64,000 bases of DNA from positions 3,596,001 through 3,660,000 of the forward strand of contig PYIU01000004.1 in the NCBI GenBank assembly GCA_003415625.1, given 5' to 3'. This document shows, piece after piece, positions 1-12,650 of this stretch. The translations under genes and the position numbers were made by a program. Under the pieces are notes generated by a model. The model worked only from the letters and a program-made list of their open reading frames with translations. It made no database searches and was not told the DNA's origin. The stretch comes from Aquanectria penicillioides (lineage: Eukaryota > Ascomycota > Sordariomycetes > Hypocreales > Nectriaceae). The stretch's first letter is position 1, and each line of letters opens with the position of its first letter.

Positions 1-3000
1 AAAGTTAGAAATTAAAAAGGAGAAGGCTAGTAATAATCTTCTTTAGCTTTATAGTAAGTTAGCATTACTTTAAGCTTATCTTGCTCTTACTATAGGTTAA
101 TTATCTTATATTAAAGTTATTAAGGCTAAAATAAAGAAAAAGTAAGTTAAAGCTATTAAATATAGTATATAAAAGGTAGATTATATAAATTATACTTCTT
201 TTGCCCTTAATATTCTAGTAGATAGTGCTTTTACTAAACTTTATTCTATTATAGATAATAGTTTAGATTTTAAATCTATAGGCCTTAGGGATTTTAACTT
301 TAATTCTTCCCTTTTAGGTTTGCCTTCTATTATTAATAAAACTTCTTTAGCTTCTACTAAATATTTATAAGGTATTCTAATAGTTCCTATAAAATTTTAG
401 TATTATTATAATTCTACTATTTAATAAAGTACTCTATTTTATTATTTTCTTATTATAAATTAAGGACTTTCTCTATAATCTATTTTTCTTTTGGTCTATT
501 TACCTTTATTTTATATAGTTATTATTCTATTTATACTATAATGGTATTTATTATAGGTTTAAGCAGTAATATATAGAAAATAAAGTATATTTTAACTTTA
601 GCTAGTAGTTTTAATTTATAGTTATTTTCTAAGATTTTCTTTAAAATTTTATAGAGTCTAATATACTTATAGTTTAATTTTTTATTTAATTGCTTTATAT
701 TAATATTTTTTATAGCTAATAAAACTATTTTTCCCTTTTTAAAGAATAGTTTTTTTATTCTTTTAGAATTATAATATTTTTTTATTTAGTTTCTTATAAA
801 TAAAAGTTCTATTTTTATTTCTTTATAAAGGTTTTTTATTTTATTTACTTTTAGGATTGCTTTAAGGTTTATTAATCTATCTTAAAGTATATAATATAGA
901 TTAAATATAAAGCTATAATTTATAAACATTAATATAAGACTAATGCTTTTATTAACTATAGTATTATAAGAGAATTGCACTATAGGCAGCAGTTCTACCT
1001 AACTATTTTACTTATAGTTAATAAAATACCTTAAATACTATTTTAAAATCTAATTTATCCATTTTATTTAACTATTTACTTAAGGTCTAAATGCTATAGT
1101 TATTTAATAATTTAGCCTAAATTATATTATTAGGCATTATTAAAATTTTAAAAAGAATAATATTCCTTTATCTATTAAAATTTTATATAGTAGTTTATAT
1201 TAATTAAATATATATTTTATAAAGAGAAATATAAATCCTTTTATATCTATTGCTTTTTTATAGGGTATAAAGTAAGAATATTTTATAAATCTATTTATAA
1301 TAATAAAAATGCTATTATAAAGCTATTTAATAGCTTTATCTTTTCATAAAGGTAATTTAATAATAAAGTCTATTATTATAGATTCCTATAGTTATTTTAT
1401 AATTAATAATAGTTATAGTTCTCTATATAGCTTATAGTGCCTTAATTGTATTATTTAATAAGTAATATAAGATTTTCTTACTTTATAATTTTCTTTTTTA
1501 TTTTATTAAATGTATAGTTTTGCTTTATTCTTTATAGTATTTTTATAACTCTTTAGTGTTTATATAATAAATAAGAATATATATTGTATATTAAGGATTC
1601 TTATAATTCCTTTAGTACCTATAATTGCTTAGTTTATTTATCTTCTAAAAGTGCATTATTATGCTTTTTAATTTATTGCTATATAGCTATTAGGTTTATT
1701 TTAAGCTAATATAATATTGCTATTTCCCTTTACTGCTTATTTTTATATTTTATGCAGTTTTATATAGCTATTTCTACTTTCTATTTTAAGTAAAGTACTT
1801 TATATTTTTTGCTTAATTCTTTAAGAATTATTTTATAGTTTTTCTTATAGCTAAATTCTTTATATTTTTTTAGCGCTATATATTTTATGCTTTTCTTTAA
1901 AATATAGATTTTCTTTTTAAACTTTAATAATTCTTTTATATTAAATGTATTAGTTTTATACATTTCTAGCTATATTGCTAATTCCATTTAAATTATTTAT
2001 AGATATTATAGTGGGATTTTTAAGGTTTATATTATAGCTATTTATTATTATTATAAGTATTCTTCCTTAATGAATTTTAATAGCTAATCTTTAAATTTAA
2101 TTTTCTCTTTTAAATTAAATTGCCTATTAATAGTATTTATTTACTTATTTTTGCTTCCTTTTTAATAAATAATAATATAATTAAATCCCATTATATATTT
2201 AATATAGTAGACTTATTTATTACTTAATTGCTATATTATTGCAAAATAAGCAATATTTTTATAGTTAATATAGACCTTAACTTTATATTATTCTTTTATT
2301 AAATAGTATTTAAATTCTTTAAATGCATTAAATATTGCAAGGAATTCTTTATTATATATAAAATAGTTTAACTTTAGTTTATATAGTTTATAAAAGTAAA
2401 ATGCAATAGAGTAAAGTATACTATTTTTATTTTATTGTTTTAATTATACTTCTATTATATAGTCTAAAGTATCTATTTTAAGCTCTATTTCCTTACTTAA
2501 GTTAAATATTATAAATATTAGTTCTAAAAGAATTATATTTTTAATATTATTAAATGCCTTTTATACTTCTTTTATCTATATAAATTCTTTTCCTTTCTTA
2601 ATATAGTTTATAAAAGGTATAGCTAGTTTTTTAAATTCTTTAATAAATTTATAATAATAGTTTGCAAAATCTAAAAAGGATTATACTTCCTTTAGATTTT
2701 TAGGTACCTTTTATTCTTTAATTATAGTAATCTTTTTAAAGTCTATTTTAATCTTATTATAAAAGATAATATATTTAAGAAACTTAACTTCTTTTATATA
2801 AAAGTTATATTTCTTTAATTCTATTAAAAGATTAGCTTCCTTTAGCTTTTTAAGTACTTTATATATATAGTCTTTATGCTCTTTATTATTATTTAAGAAT
2901 ATTAAAATATTATTAAGGTATATAACTATAAAGATATTTAAGTACTCCTTAAGAATATTATTAACTATCTATTAAAATATTATTAATGCATTTATTAATT

Positions 3001-5267
3001 CTATAGGCATTATTAAATACTTATAAAGTCTAAACTTAATATAAAATACTATTTTCTATTCTTTTATTTTTTTTATTTTAATAAAATTATATATTTCCTT
3101 TAGATTTAAGGCTAAAAATATCTTTTTCTTAAAAAGTTAATCTTTTATTTCTATAATTAAGGGTAAGAGTATTTAATCCTTAATTATAATATTATTAAGT
3201 TATTTATAATTTATAATTAATTATAGCTTATTGTTTTTTTTAGTATAAATATTATTAAATATTCTATTAATAAAGTAAAAATCCTAATATATCTTTTAGC
3301 TAATATTATTTTTAAATACTTTATTAATACTTAATCTTTAGCTTGCATTAACTTATAAATAGAATAGAACTTTAGGTTAGTATTACTCTTAAGTACTATT
3401 TTATAATTTTATTTTCTATATTAAAGTAGCATTATTTTTAAGTCTTTATTAAATACTTTATACTTTTTATACTTTTTTAATATATTCTTTAGCCTTTTTT
3501 TATCTTTTAGTAGTATATCTTTAAGATCTTAATTAAGTTATTAAAATCTTTTTATATAAATGCAATTTCTTTTTATATATATCTTTAAGGTTTTAATTAG
3601 GCTTTTTTTATTCTTTTTAATAGTTTTATACCTTTTATTAGTAATATTCTATTATGCATTTTCTTTTAGATTTTTATTATAGAGATTTAAAATATTTTAT
3701 TATCTTTTTTATTTTAGGCAATTAAAGGTAGTATACTTATATAATTAAAGTGTATTTAGCTAGTCCTTTAATTAATCTATAGATTATATTAATATAACTA
3801 TATTATCCCTAAAATAGCATTATATCTTTTAGTATCTAAAATATTAAAGTTAATTCCTTAATTTTATTTATTAATAAAAACCTTATAATACTAAAGTTCT
3901 CTTTAGATCTAGCCATTATTATTAAAAAAGGGGTCTCCTTCTATACTTAAGATCTAATATAGCTTTATCTTCTCTTTTTATAATAGCTTTAAGTTATTAA
4001 CTATTTATAGTGCAATAAAGTTGCCTTAAGCTTTATTATTTACTAAAGTATTATACTATTTTCCCTTTATATATATTTTAATATATAATTGCATTATAGG
4101 TTTTTCTTTATTTAGATTCTTAATTGCTTTTAGAGCTCTTTATAATAGATTCTTTTAATTATTTATTAGGCTTTTACCTATTTATAGCTCTTTTATAAAT
4201 AGTATTATTTATTTTTTAATATCTTTCTTTAAGTATTAAATTCTATATTTATTATTTTAATATAGTTTAGGTTTTATATCTATTAAATATTTATAGGCCT
4301 TTTAAGTTATTTTAATATTATTTGCTTAAATCCTATAATTATATACTATTATAATACTTTTAATTATATATATATTTAATAATCTTTTAATATATATTCT
4401 ATAGGGTTATTAAGGTATATAATACATTTTATAGTATATTTCTATTTATTTCTTTAAAGTCTTATAATATAGTGGCTTTTTTGCTATACTTTAATTTAAT
4501 AATGCTATATTTCTTTAATAATCTAAGAGCTTTAGATTAAATATTAGTTTTATATAGAAAAACAATTATTTTCTAATTTATAGGTAATATATATAATGCA
4601 GCTATTATATATATATAATACCTATAAAATTTATATATAATTCTTATAATAGGGGTTAATTTATTTATTATTCTTAATATAGGTTTTTAATTAAGGTAAT
4701 AAAGGGTTCTTTACTTTTTGTATTCTTTTTGCCTTTATATAGATTTTATTTTTCTTTTCTATTATTTAAGGGTAAAGTATATATTTATTTACTTAAATAC
4801 TCCTTAAGGGTTCTTTTTCTTTTAAATATATTTGCTTTTTTAAGTATATTATATTATAAGGTTTAAGGGTAATGCTTTATATAATATACTATTCTTCCTT
4901 ACTATTCTATACTTTATAAAGTCCTAGAAATTTTCTTTTATTTATATTAATATATTTTTCTTTTTTATTTAATTATTTAGGTTATTAATTAAGAATATTA
5001 AGTATTATAGTTTAAGAATTATTATAGATTAATTCTTTTTCTTTTTGCCTTTTTTTTATAACTATTAATTCTATATATATTAGGCTATTATTTCTATATA
5101 ATAATTTCAATATAGATTAAAAGTATTGCTTTTTTAATCTTTCTTTAAATTATTATTTTTAGATAGTAAAGGCATACTATAGAATTTTAGGGTTTAGTGC
5201 TTTTTTATATTGCTATATTGCTTCTCTTTTATAATAGGTATGCATCTTTTGCTTATATATTTAATCT
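1..5267 (-). mobile_element. Ty3/Gypsy chromovirus remnant, pol part
   Basis: Reading the minus strand from high to low coordinates gives the Gypsy pol order, with RIP-type stops throughout. An aspartic-protease region lies near 3,750-4,070. The reverse transcriptase YLDD box lies near 2,895-2,935 and now reads YLNN, as expected for G-to-A changes in the Asp codons; the FLGFANYY-like segment follows near 2,630-2,690. The RNase H end and the linker resembling FNYIIIYRKG are near 2,160-2,225. The integrase core is near 1,150-1,400, and the integrase C-terminal segment ending in an LLKP motif is near 545-745. A chromodomain-like segment lies near 330-490. The 3' LTR is beyond the left edge. The element is dead. 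Confidence 0.85.
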
Positions 5268-5497
5268 TATTAAATTAAAGGCATATTGGAATATTTATAC
5301 TTTAGGGAGTTATATAAAAAATAGAAAGTTATTAGGACCGACTTAAAGAAGGCTTGCTAAGCCTCCAGTTAGCTAGCCTATATTAAAAATAAAAGGAAAG
5401 ATAGACCCCTTTAATCTAAAAAGAGAAAGCTAAATTAAATATATAATATATATATAAATAGTTAAGATTATTAAATAGTTATATAAGCTATTTAATA
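5268..5497 (+). repeat. 5' LTR of the Copia element
   Basis: This 230-bp direct repeat starts at TATTAAATT, corresponding to a RIP-altered TGTTGGATT start, and ends in ...TTTAATA. It shares long colinear blocks with the right LTR, including TTTAGGGAGTTATAT and AGATAGACCCCTTTAA. It retains some C and G lost from the other copy, for example GGACCGACTT here against GGACTAACTT there. Confidence 0.9.
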
Positions 5498-8400
5498 ATT
5501 AATAGTTAAATATATACTATATACCTTTATTATATATATATCTTCTTTATTTAAATTGCTAATTAATTATTAGTCTTTTAATAATAATAACTTTAGTTAT
5601 TTTAATTAAGCTAATTACTAATAATAATTAAATTTTTTAATACTTAACTCTAAAGATAAAGGCTATTATTTAAAACCTTTAGCTTTATATTAACCTTAAA
5701 ATAGCTAAAAAGCCCCTTTTTATTATTAAGGAGCTAATTCCTTTAGATTTTAAGTCCTTTAGCTAAAAAAAGAGTATACTATTAGCTATAAGTGCCTTTA
5801 TATTAATTATAGTATTAAGCACCCTTATAATTAATTATAAATTAAAGACCCTTTATTTAATAAATAATAAGAAGTTTTTAATTAAAGCAATTAAAATTAT
5901 TAATTTTATAAATATAGGCTTAATAGTATTTAATGTATTATAAATTAATTATAAATATTAATTAAAGAGATATATAGCTTTTTAAAAAAAAAATAATAAT
6001 TATTTAAAATTAAATTTAATAGACTATTTTACTTTTTTTATATTGCTATTATTATTTAATAAAAAAAGTATTAGCTAAATAAATAAAAGCTTTATATAAC
6101 TATTTTATTTAAATAAAAAATAAATATATATATAAAGCTTATTAAACTCTTTATAAATTGCTAGTAAAACTCTATTAATCTTAAGTTATAATCTATAAAG
6201 GTATAGGCAATTAGCTTACCCTTTAAAAAAAGGCAATTTAAAAAGCTTAAGCAATAAAGCTTTAAAAAGCAATAAAAATAAGCTAATAATTAAAGGATTT
6301 AATTATAGTATTAAAAGGTATATCTTTTAAGTCTTAAATTAATATATATAATATTATAAAGTTAAATAAAGCTATTATAAATACTCTATTAATTATAAAG
6401 GTTTTAAGGGCTATTTATTAAGTATTTATTAATAGTTTAGTAATTTTAACTTAAGGAAAGGTTATATTAAAAGCATTCTATTATTATTATAAAGAAAGTA
6501 AAAAAGCTAATAAACCTTTAGTAAAGCCTTAAGAAAAAAGAGTATAATTATTAAGTACTATTAATAGTATAAATATATAGTATTTTATTTATTTTAATAA
6601 TTATTACCTTTTAGCTAAATGCTACTATACCTTTTTAAAGATATAATCTTAAGGATAGTAGCTTAATTAAATAATAAAGGCCTTAATTAAAGAATATATT
6701 AAAAGAAATAATAATAAAGTTATAGATTAAATAAAAAAGCTTATATTAAGCAATTTATAATAATATTAAATATTAAGCTTTTATTAAAAAAAGTAATAGT
6801 AAATACTTATTTAATAGTTATTAAGTTATATCTATTATAAAAAAGCTACCTTTTAGACTTAAAGGCATTAATATATATCTTTAAAGATACTATATAAATA
6901 TATAATTTAAAAGTAGCTTTAATAAAAGACTTTTTATAGTTAAAAATAAAATTAATTTTAATTAATAATTATAAAAATACTATAATAACCCTATAATTTA
7001 CTAATAGTTTATTAATAACCCTTTAATTATTTAATATTACTCTTTATAAAGCTTTAATATTAAATTTAATATTTTTTTTATAGCTAAAAAAATAAAGGTT
7101 TTAATAAAATATAAAATCTAATAGTAACTGCCTATATAAAGCTAATAGTAGCTACTTTAATAAAATTAAAGAGATCTATAGGCAATAGATTCTAAAATAT
7201 ATATATTTTAATAAAAATAAATTATTAGCCCTTTAAGCACTATTTATTAATTGCTTATTAACTTAATATTATATTTAAAAATATATATTATAGATTTAAT
7301 AAAGGCCCCTTAAAGGGAATTTATATATATAATATTAATAACTTAATTATTTAAGCCTAAATATTCTTAAGTACTTTTTAAATATTACTTAAGGCATTAA
7401 GCTAAAGCTAAATAACCCTTAAGGCCCTTAAAGGATTATAATAATTAATTGCAATATTTATAGGGTAGTAAAGGCTTATTAAATAGTTTATTAAATACTT
7501 TAAGAAGCTACTAAAAGGGTAAAGCTAAAAAAGTAAATTGCCTTTAATTTCTATTTAATAGAATTAAAATATAAAAGCTATATATTAATATAGATTATAA
7601 TAGATTAAGCCTTTAGCTATATATAGAATTATTATACTATAAATCAATTAATGCTTATAATTTAAACTGCCTTTATAAGCTTTATTAAAATAATAAAAGT
7701 ATAATATAAAGCTATAGTAAAGGTCTTTAAATATAATAATAAGCTTTTAATAATCTATTATTAAATAGCTATTAAAATAAAAATAATAAGGATTTAATAT
7801 AAGCCCTTTATATTAAATATTTAAGCCTAAAATAAAGGCATTAAATGTATTATAATAGTTATTATTAAAAAAAGCTATATAATAAAAGCAATAATTAAGC
7901 TTTTAATATACTTTTAGCTAAAGACTATTAAAATAGCTATTTACTTTTATAATTATTTATTAAATACTTATTAAAGCTAAAAGTCTTTTTATAAAGTATT
8001 TTATTTATAATACTATACTAATAGTATAGTAAAACTTAATTTATTCTATTTATAATTATATAGCTATAAAGCCTTTATATTAATAGTAAATATATAGCTT
8101 TATTAAAATTATTTTTAAAAGTAAGCTCTATAAGCTTAAATTAAATTCCTTATAGAATATATATTAAGTAATTTCTTTTAGATTTAAAACCTACTATTAA
8201 AGGAAATAATAATCTTAAAAGATATAACCTTTAATAAATACTAGCTATTTAATAGGCATTTAAAGACCCTTTAGAATAATTTACTAAAAGAAAACTTAAA
8301 AGCAATATAAAAATGCATTTAAAAGCTATTTATAATAATATAAAAACCTTTATTATAATTATTATAGCTTTTAAATAAAAAACTAAATAAAATCTTATTT

Positions 8401-10573
8401 AACTCTAATAGTTTAAAGTATATAAAGGCTAGCAAAAAGAAAGTAAGTATTTATTAAGCCTTTATTAAGTAGTCTATCTATATTACCTTTAAATTTAAAG
8501 TTATTTCTATACCTTTATAGTTATCTCTATTAGCCTTTTTCTATACTTTAGCTATTTGCCTAAATATAAAGAGATAAAGGCAATAAAATAGTAATAATAC
8601 TAAAGGAGTAAAGCTATTAAGTACTTATTAAATTATCTTTAAAAGGGTAATGCCTAAAATATTATTTAAAGCTATATTTTTAATAAATAGCCTATAAAAG
8701 TAAAAGCATTATAAATACTTTTATTAAACTAAAGGAAATAGCTTAATTAACTTTTTATTAAAGCTAATAAAAAGAAGCTTAATTTGCCTTTTTAATTATA
8801 TATATAGTAAAATTATTTTTATTTATAAAGAGGAAAAACCCTTTATAAAAAGGCTATTTATTAAAATGCTTTAGTATCTATCAAAGTAGCTTTTTAACTT
8901 TTATACTTAAATAGATAAATATCTATATAAAGATTAGCTAATTATAGTTAAAACCTTTTACCTTTAGAGCTATAAAGAAATAGGCTTATAGATTAAAGTA
9001 ACTAAAGTAATAGTAAATAGTTATTAAATGCTTAGCTATTATTAAATATATATATATATAAGCTTAATAAATATAGTTACTTTATTAAAATTAAAGTATA
9101 GCTAGTAATTTATAGCAATTAATAGCTAAAAGATAAATAAAATATTTATATAGCTATTTTAGCTAAAATATTATTTTAAATCCTTATAGCTTTAGCTAAT
9201 TGCTTTAACTATAAAATATTATAATATAATGCAATTAATACCTTTATATATATAGACCTTAATAAAAATATTTATATAGAAATGCTAATTAAATATTAAA
9301 AACTTAATATTATTCTTAAGCTTTAAAAGGCCCTATATAGCCTTAAATAATTACCTTTTTTATAGTAGTAATATTTTAAAAAGGGCTTATATTTATTAGG
9401 CTTTTGCTAAATACTTAATAAAGATTACTATTAGCTATATAAAGAAATTATTTTCTTTTTTTATATAGATAATTGCATTTTTTATTACTTAAAGACCTTA
9501 AAAAATAAAGCAATTAAATTAATTAAATCCCTTTAAAAACTCTATTATATTAAAGAAAGTAAGCCCTTTTATTAGTTTTTAAGTATTAAAGTTATCTATA
9601 ATAAAGCAATTTAATAACTTTAGCTTTTTTAATTTATTTATATTAATAAGGCCTATTAATTACTTATTAATTTCTTATTAAACCTTAAATATAAAATTTT
9701 AATAGCATTTAAAAAGCTCCTTTTATTTAATAGCAATATAACTTTATAATTAATTAATTTATATTAATAAAAGGTTAATACTATTATATATACTATAGTT
9801 ATAATCTAGCTAAATATTGCCTTTATAGTAAATAGGCTAATATAATTTAACTAAAATTTAAGCCTTAAGTATTATAAGGCTATAGATTAAATCCTTTAGT
9901 ATTTTATATAAATATAAGGATTTTCCTTATAGTATAAAGCTAAGCCTAATAGTAAAGATAATAGCCTTTTAATAGCTTTTAATACTAGTTTTATTAATAA
10001 CTTATTAAACTATTAAAGTTTATAGGCATTTACTATAAGCCTTTTTAGCAATATAACCTTTTAAAGAGCTAATAAATAAAATATAATAATAATATTAATA
10101 ATAAAAGCTAAATTATTAGCCCTATTATAAGTAGCTAAAAAAGCTCTATTTATAAGCTATTTTATTTTATTTTTATATATTAATTTATATTTATTAATTA
10201 CTTATTAAAAAATTACTTTTTTTTTAAATAACTATTTAATATAATAATAAATAAACTATTTACTTAATTAAAAAGAAGCTTATTTAATTATATATAAAGC
10301 TTTAATATATTAATATATATAACTATTAGCTTTATTAAAAAGTTATAAAGAGTTAAATTAATATTATTTATACTCTATTAGCTTAATTATTAATTAATAG
10401 TTTTCTTAAAAGCCTTTTATAAATGGCCTTTAAGTTATTTATTTAATAGCTAAAGCTTATTAACCTTTTAATAAAATTAACCTAAAACTAAAAGTAAAAA
10501 TTAAAAGAAGAAAATAAAACTTTAGTAATCCTAAAGGTTAGCCTAAAGGCTATGCCTTTAAGCTAAAAGGGTA

Positions 10574-10803
10574 TATTGGATTAAAGGCATATTAAAACAC
10601 CTATACTTTAGGGAGTTATATAAAAAATAGGGGGTTATTAGGACTAACTTAAAGAAGGCTTATTAAGCCTTTAGTTAGCTAGCCTATATTAGGAATAAAA
10701 GGAAAGATAGACCCCTTTAACCTAAAAGAGGGGAGCTAGATTGAATATATAATATACATATAGATAGTTAAGGTTATTAAGTGGTTATATAAGCTATTTA
10801 ATA
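10574..10803 (+). repeat. 3' LTR of the Copia element
   Basis: This 230-bp repeat starts at TATTGGATT and ends in ...TTTAATA. It keeps a GGGGG run where the left copy reads GAAAG, while the left copy keeps C and G elsewhere; every difference inspected is a transition. It is followed immediately by the AATCT target duplication. Confidence 0.9.
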
Positions 10804-12650
10804 AATCTTCTTTAGTTTTCCTTTCTTTATATTAATTATTGCAGTAGTCTCTATCTTTAAGAGCTTTTTCCTAAAACTTTATATATAGTTATACTATAAT
10901 ATTAAGGTTATAAAGATGTTTTAATATATTATATTCTCCCCTTATAATTTTTAATTTTATTTAATAGATTCTTTCTTTATTGCTTTTAGGCTTTTATATA
11001 GCTAGTAATTATTTTATTACTATTAGTTCTTTCTTTTTTATTATAGCTACTTCTTTTCCTTTTAGTACTTTTTTAAAATTTCCCTTTTTTAAACTTCTAT
11101 AATACTTTATAATATATCCCTTTTTATTATAGTTATAGTATATAATATTTTATTTATCTTTCTATATAGCTCTTAAGTCTATTAGGCTAGGCTATATTCT
11201 ATATACTATACTTAAAGCTGCTTTTTTCTTTTTATTGTTTTTTAGTTTATTTTTATATTTCTTTTCTTAAATTTATTTCTATAGCTAAGCATTAATTTTA
11301 ACTACTAGTTAAGCATATTAATTAAAGTTAATTAATAAATTAAGATTTTATATAAGTTTATCTTTAACTATATCCTTTAGTTCTATATAAAAATACTTAA
11401 TTTTTATAGTATTAATATATTCTAAAATAATAAATAGTAATTATACTTTTAATAAATAGATTAAATATACTCCTTTTTATTAAGTTTTCTAAAGTTTAAT
11501 AAATGCTTAATACTTTTTATTATATTCTCTATAAGAATTAAAAAGTAATTATTTAAAAGCATTAAAGCTTATAAATATTATTTTAATTTCTTAACTTTAG
11601 GTATCTATTATCTTTTCTATAAATTCCTTAAAATAAACTTTATAGGCTTTATAGGGCTTATCCTTAAGTTATATTATTATATACTTAACTTTTTCTTCTT
11701 TTTCTTTAAATATAATAGTAAAGTAAAAAAAGTATACTTTATATTTAATAATAAATTTAAGCAGTTTATTTAGCATTCTATTAAAGAATTTAAATAAAGT
11801 AAGTTTAATAATTTCTTTAATTTACTTTCTTTTTTATATAATAGTATTAGTAATATTTTTAATGCTTTATTAGTTTATTTATATTTATATAGTTTAAGTA
11901 ACTGCAATTTAATTAAGTTATTCCCTTAATATATAGTTTTTTATTTTTAAGGCATTTATTTTAATATATATTTATTTAAATTTACCTTTAAGCTTATTAA
12001 ATTGTTTATTATTAAATTATTCTTAAGTTTAAAATCCTATTAATAGGGTATTAATATATACTTATTGCTATTAGTTTTATGCAATAAGTTAATTAATAGC
12101 TATTTATAGTTCTATAGTATTTAAGGGTATTATACTAAAAGTATATTATAGTGTTCTTAAAAAAGACATTTTCTTAATTATTTAATTATATTAATTAAAA
12201 GTAAATATAAGTAATTTATTAAATAAAAGCTTTTAATATATAATATTTAGGCTATTTACTTATATAATGCATTAGTAAAAGCAGTCTAAAGTAAGTTATT
12301 TATATTAGCAATAAATTAATAGCATTAATCTTTTAAGCAATTAGGCTTACCTTTAAGAATAAGTCCTTTACTATATTTAGTAATATATTATTAATATAGG
12401 CATTCTAATATTAATAAGATAATTAAGTTATATTAAAAGCTAATAATCCATTATTTTAAAGTAAATAGCTTATTATATCTATATAATATATAGATTATAA
12501 TAGTTATTAGATTATAATAATCTATAGATTACTTTAATCTTAAGATTGCTATATTTCTTTCTATTCTATAATTCTTTTGTAATTGGCTTATATATAGACT
12601 ATAGGGTAGGTAGATTCTTATTTAATCTTTATGTAATATAGTCTATTATT
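10804..12650 (-). mobile_element. Ty3/Gypsy remnant, gag part (split by the Copia insertion)
   Basis: This is the continuation of the Gypsy element across the Copia insertion; the 5-bp duplication AATCT joins the two halves. A gag zinc knuckle is readable on the minus strand near 11,105-11,150 as Y-x2-Y-x3-G-x4-Y with flanking lysines, Tyr standing where RIP turned TGT/TGC into TAT/TAC. The upstream end is not defined, and 12,650 is only where the composition begins to look different. About 1.5 kb separates the knuckle from the protease after removing the Copia insert, which is longer than usual, so another small insertion or a separate gag frame is possible. Confidence 0.65.

Larger units (their letters stand above)
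5268..10803 (+). mobile_element. Ty1/Copia LTR retrotransposon, complete but RIP-inactivated (5,536 bp)
   Basis: It is bounded by two 230-bp LTRs (5,268-5,497 and 10,574-10,803) and flanked by the 5-bp repeat AATCT (5,263-5,267 and 10,804-10,808). Plus-strand order is Copia-like: gag zinc-knuckle region with a CYYLF-like segment near 6,570-6,650; reverse transcriptase near 9,215-9,375, including the KALYSLK-like box; the YVDD-equivalent box, now YIDN, near 9,455-9,480; and RNase H near 9,975-10,145 with a WRANK..ITEAELLAL-like pattern. Stops interrupt every domain, so no protein is made. The differences between the LTRs that I checked are all transitions, in both directions, as expected if each copy was hit independently by RIP. 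Confidence 0.9.

Noticed and set aside
1..370. A plus-strand reading that looks like a continuous coding segment.
   Set aside because: The minus strand reads as the Gypsy chromodomain and C-terminal region here; the plus-strand openness follows from base composition.
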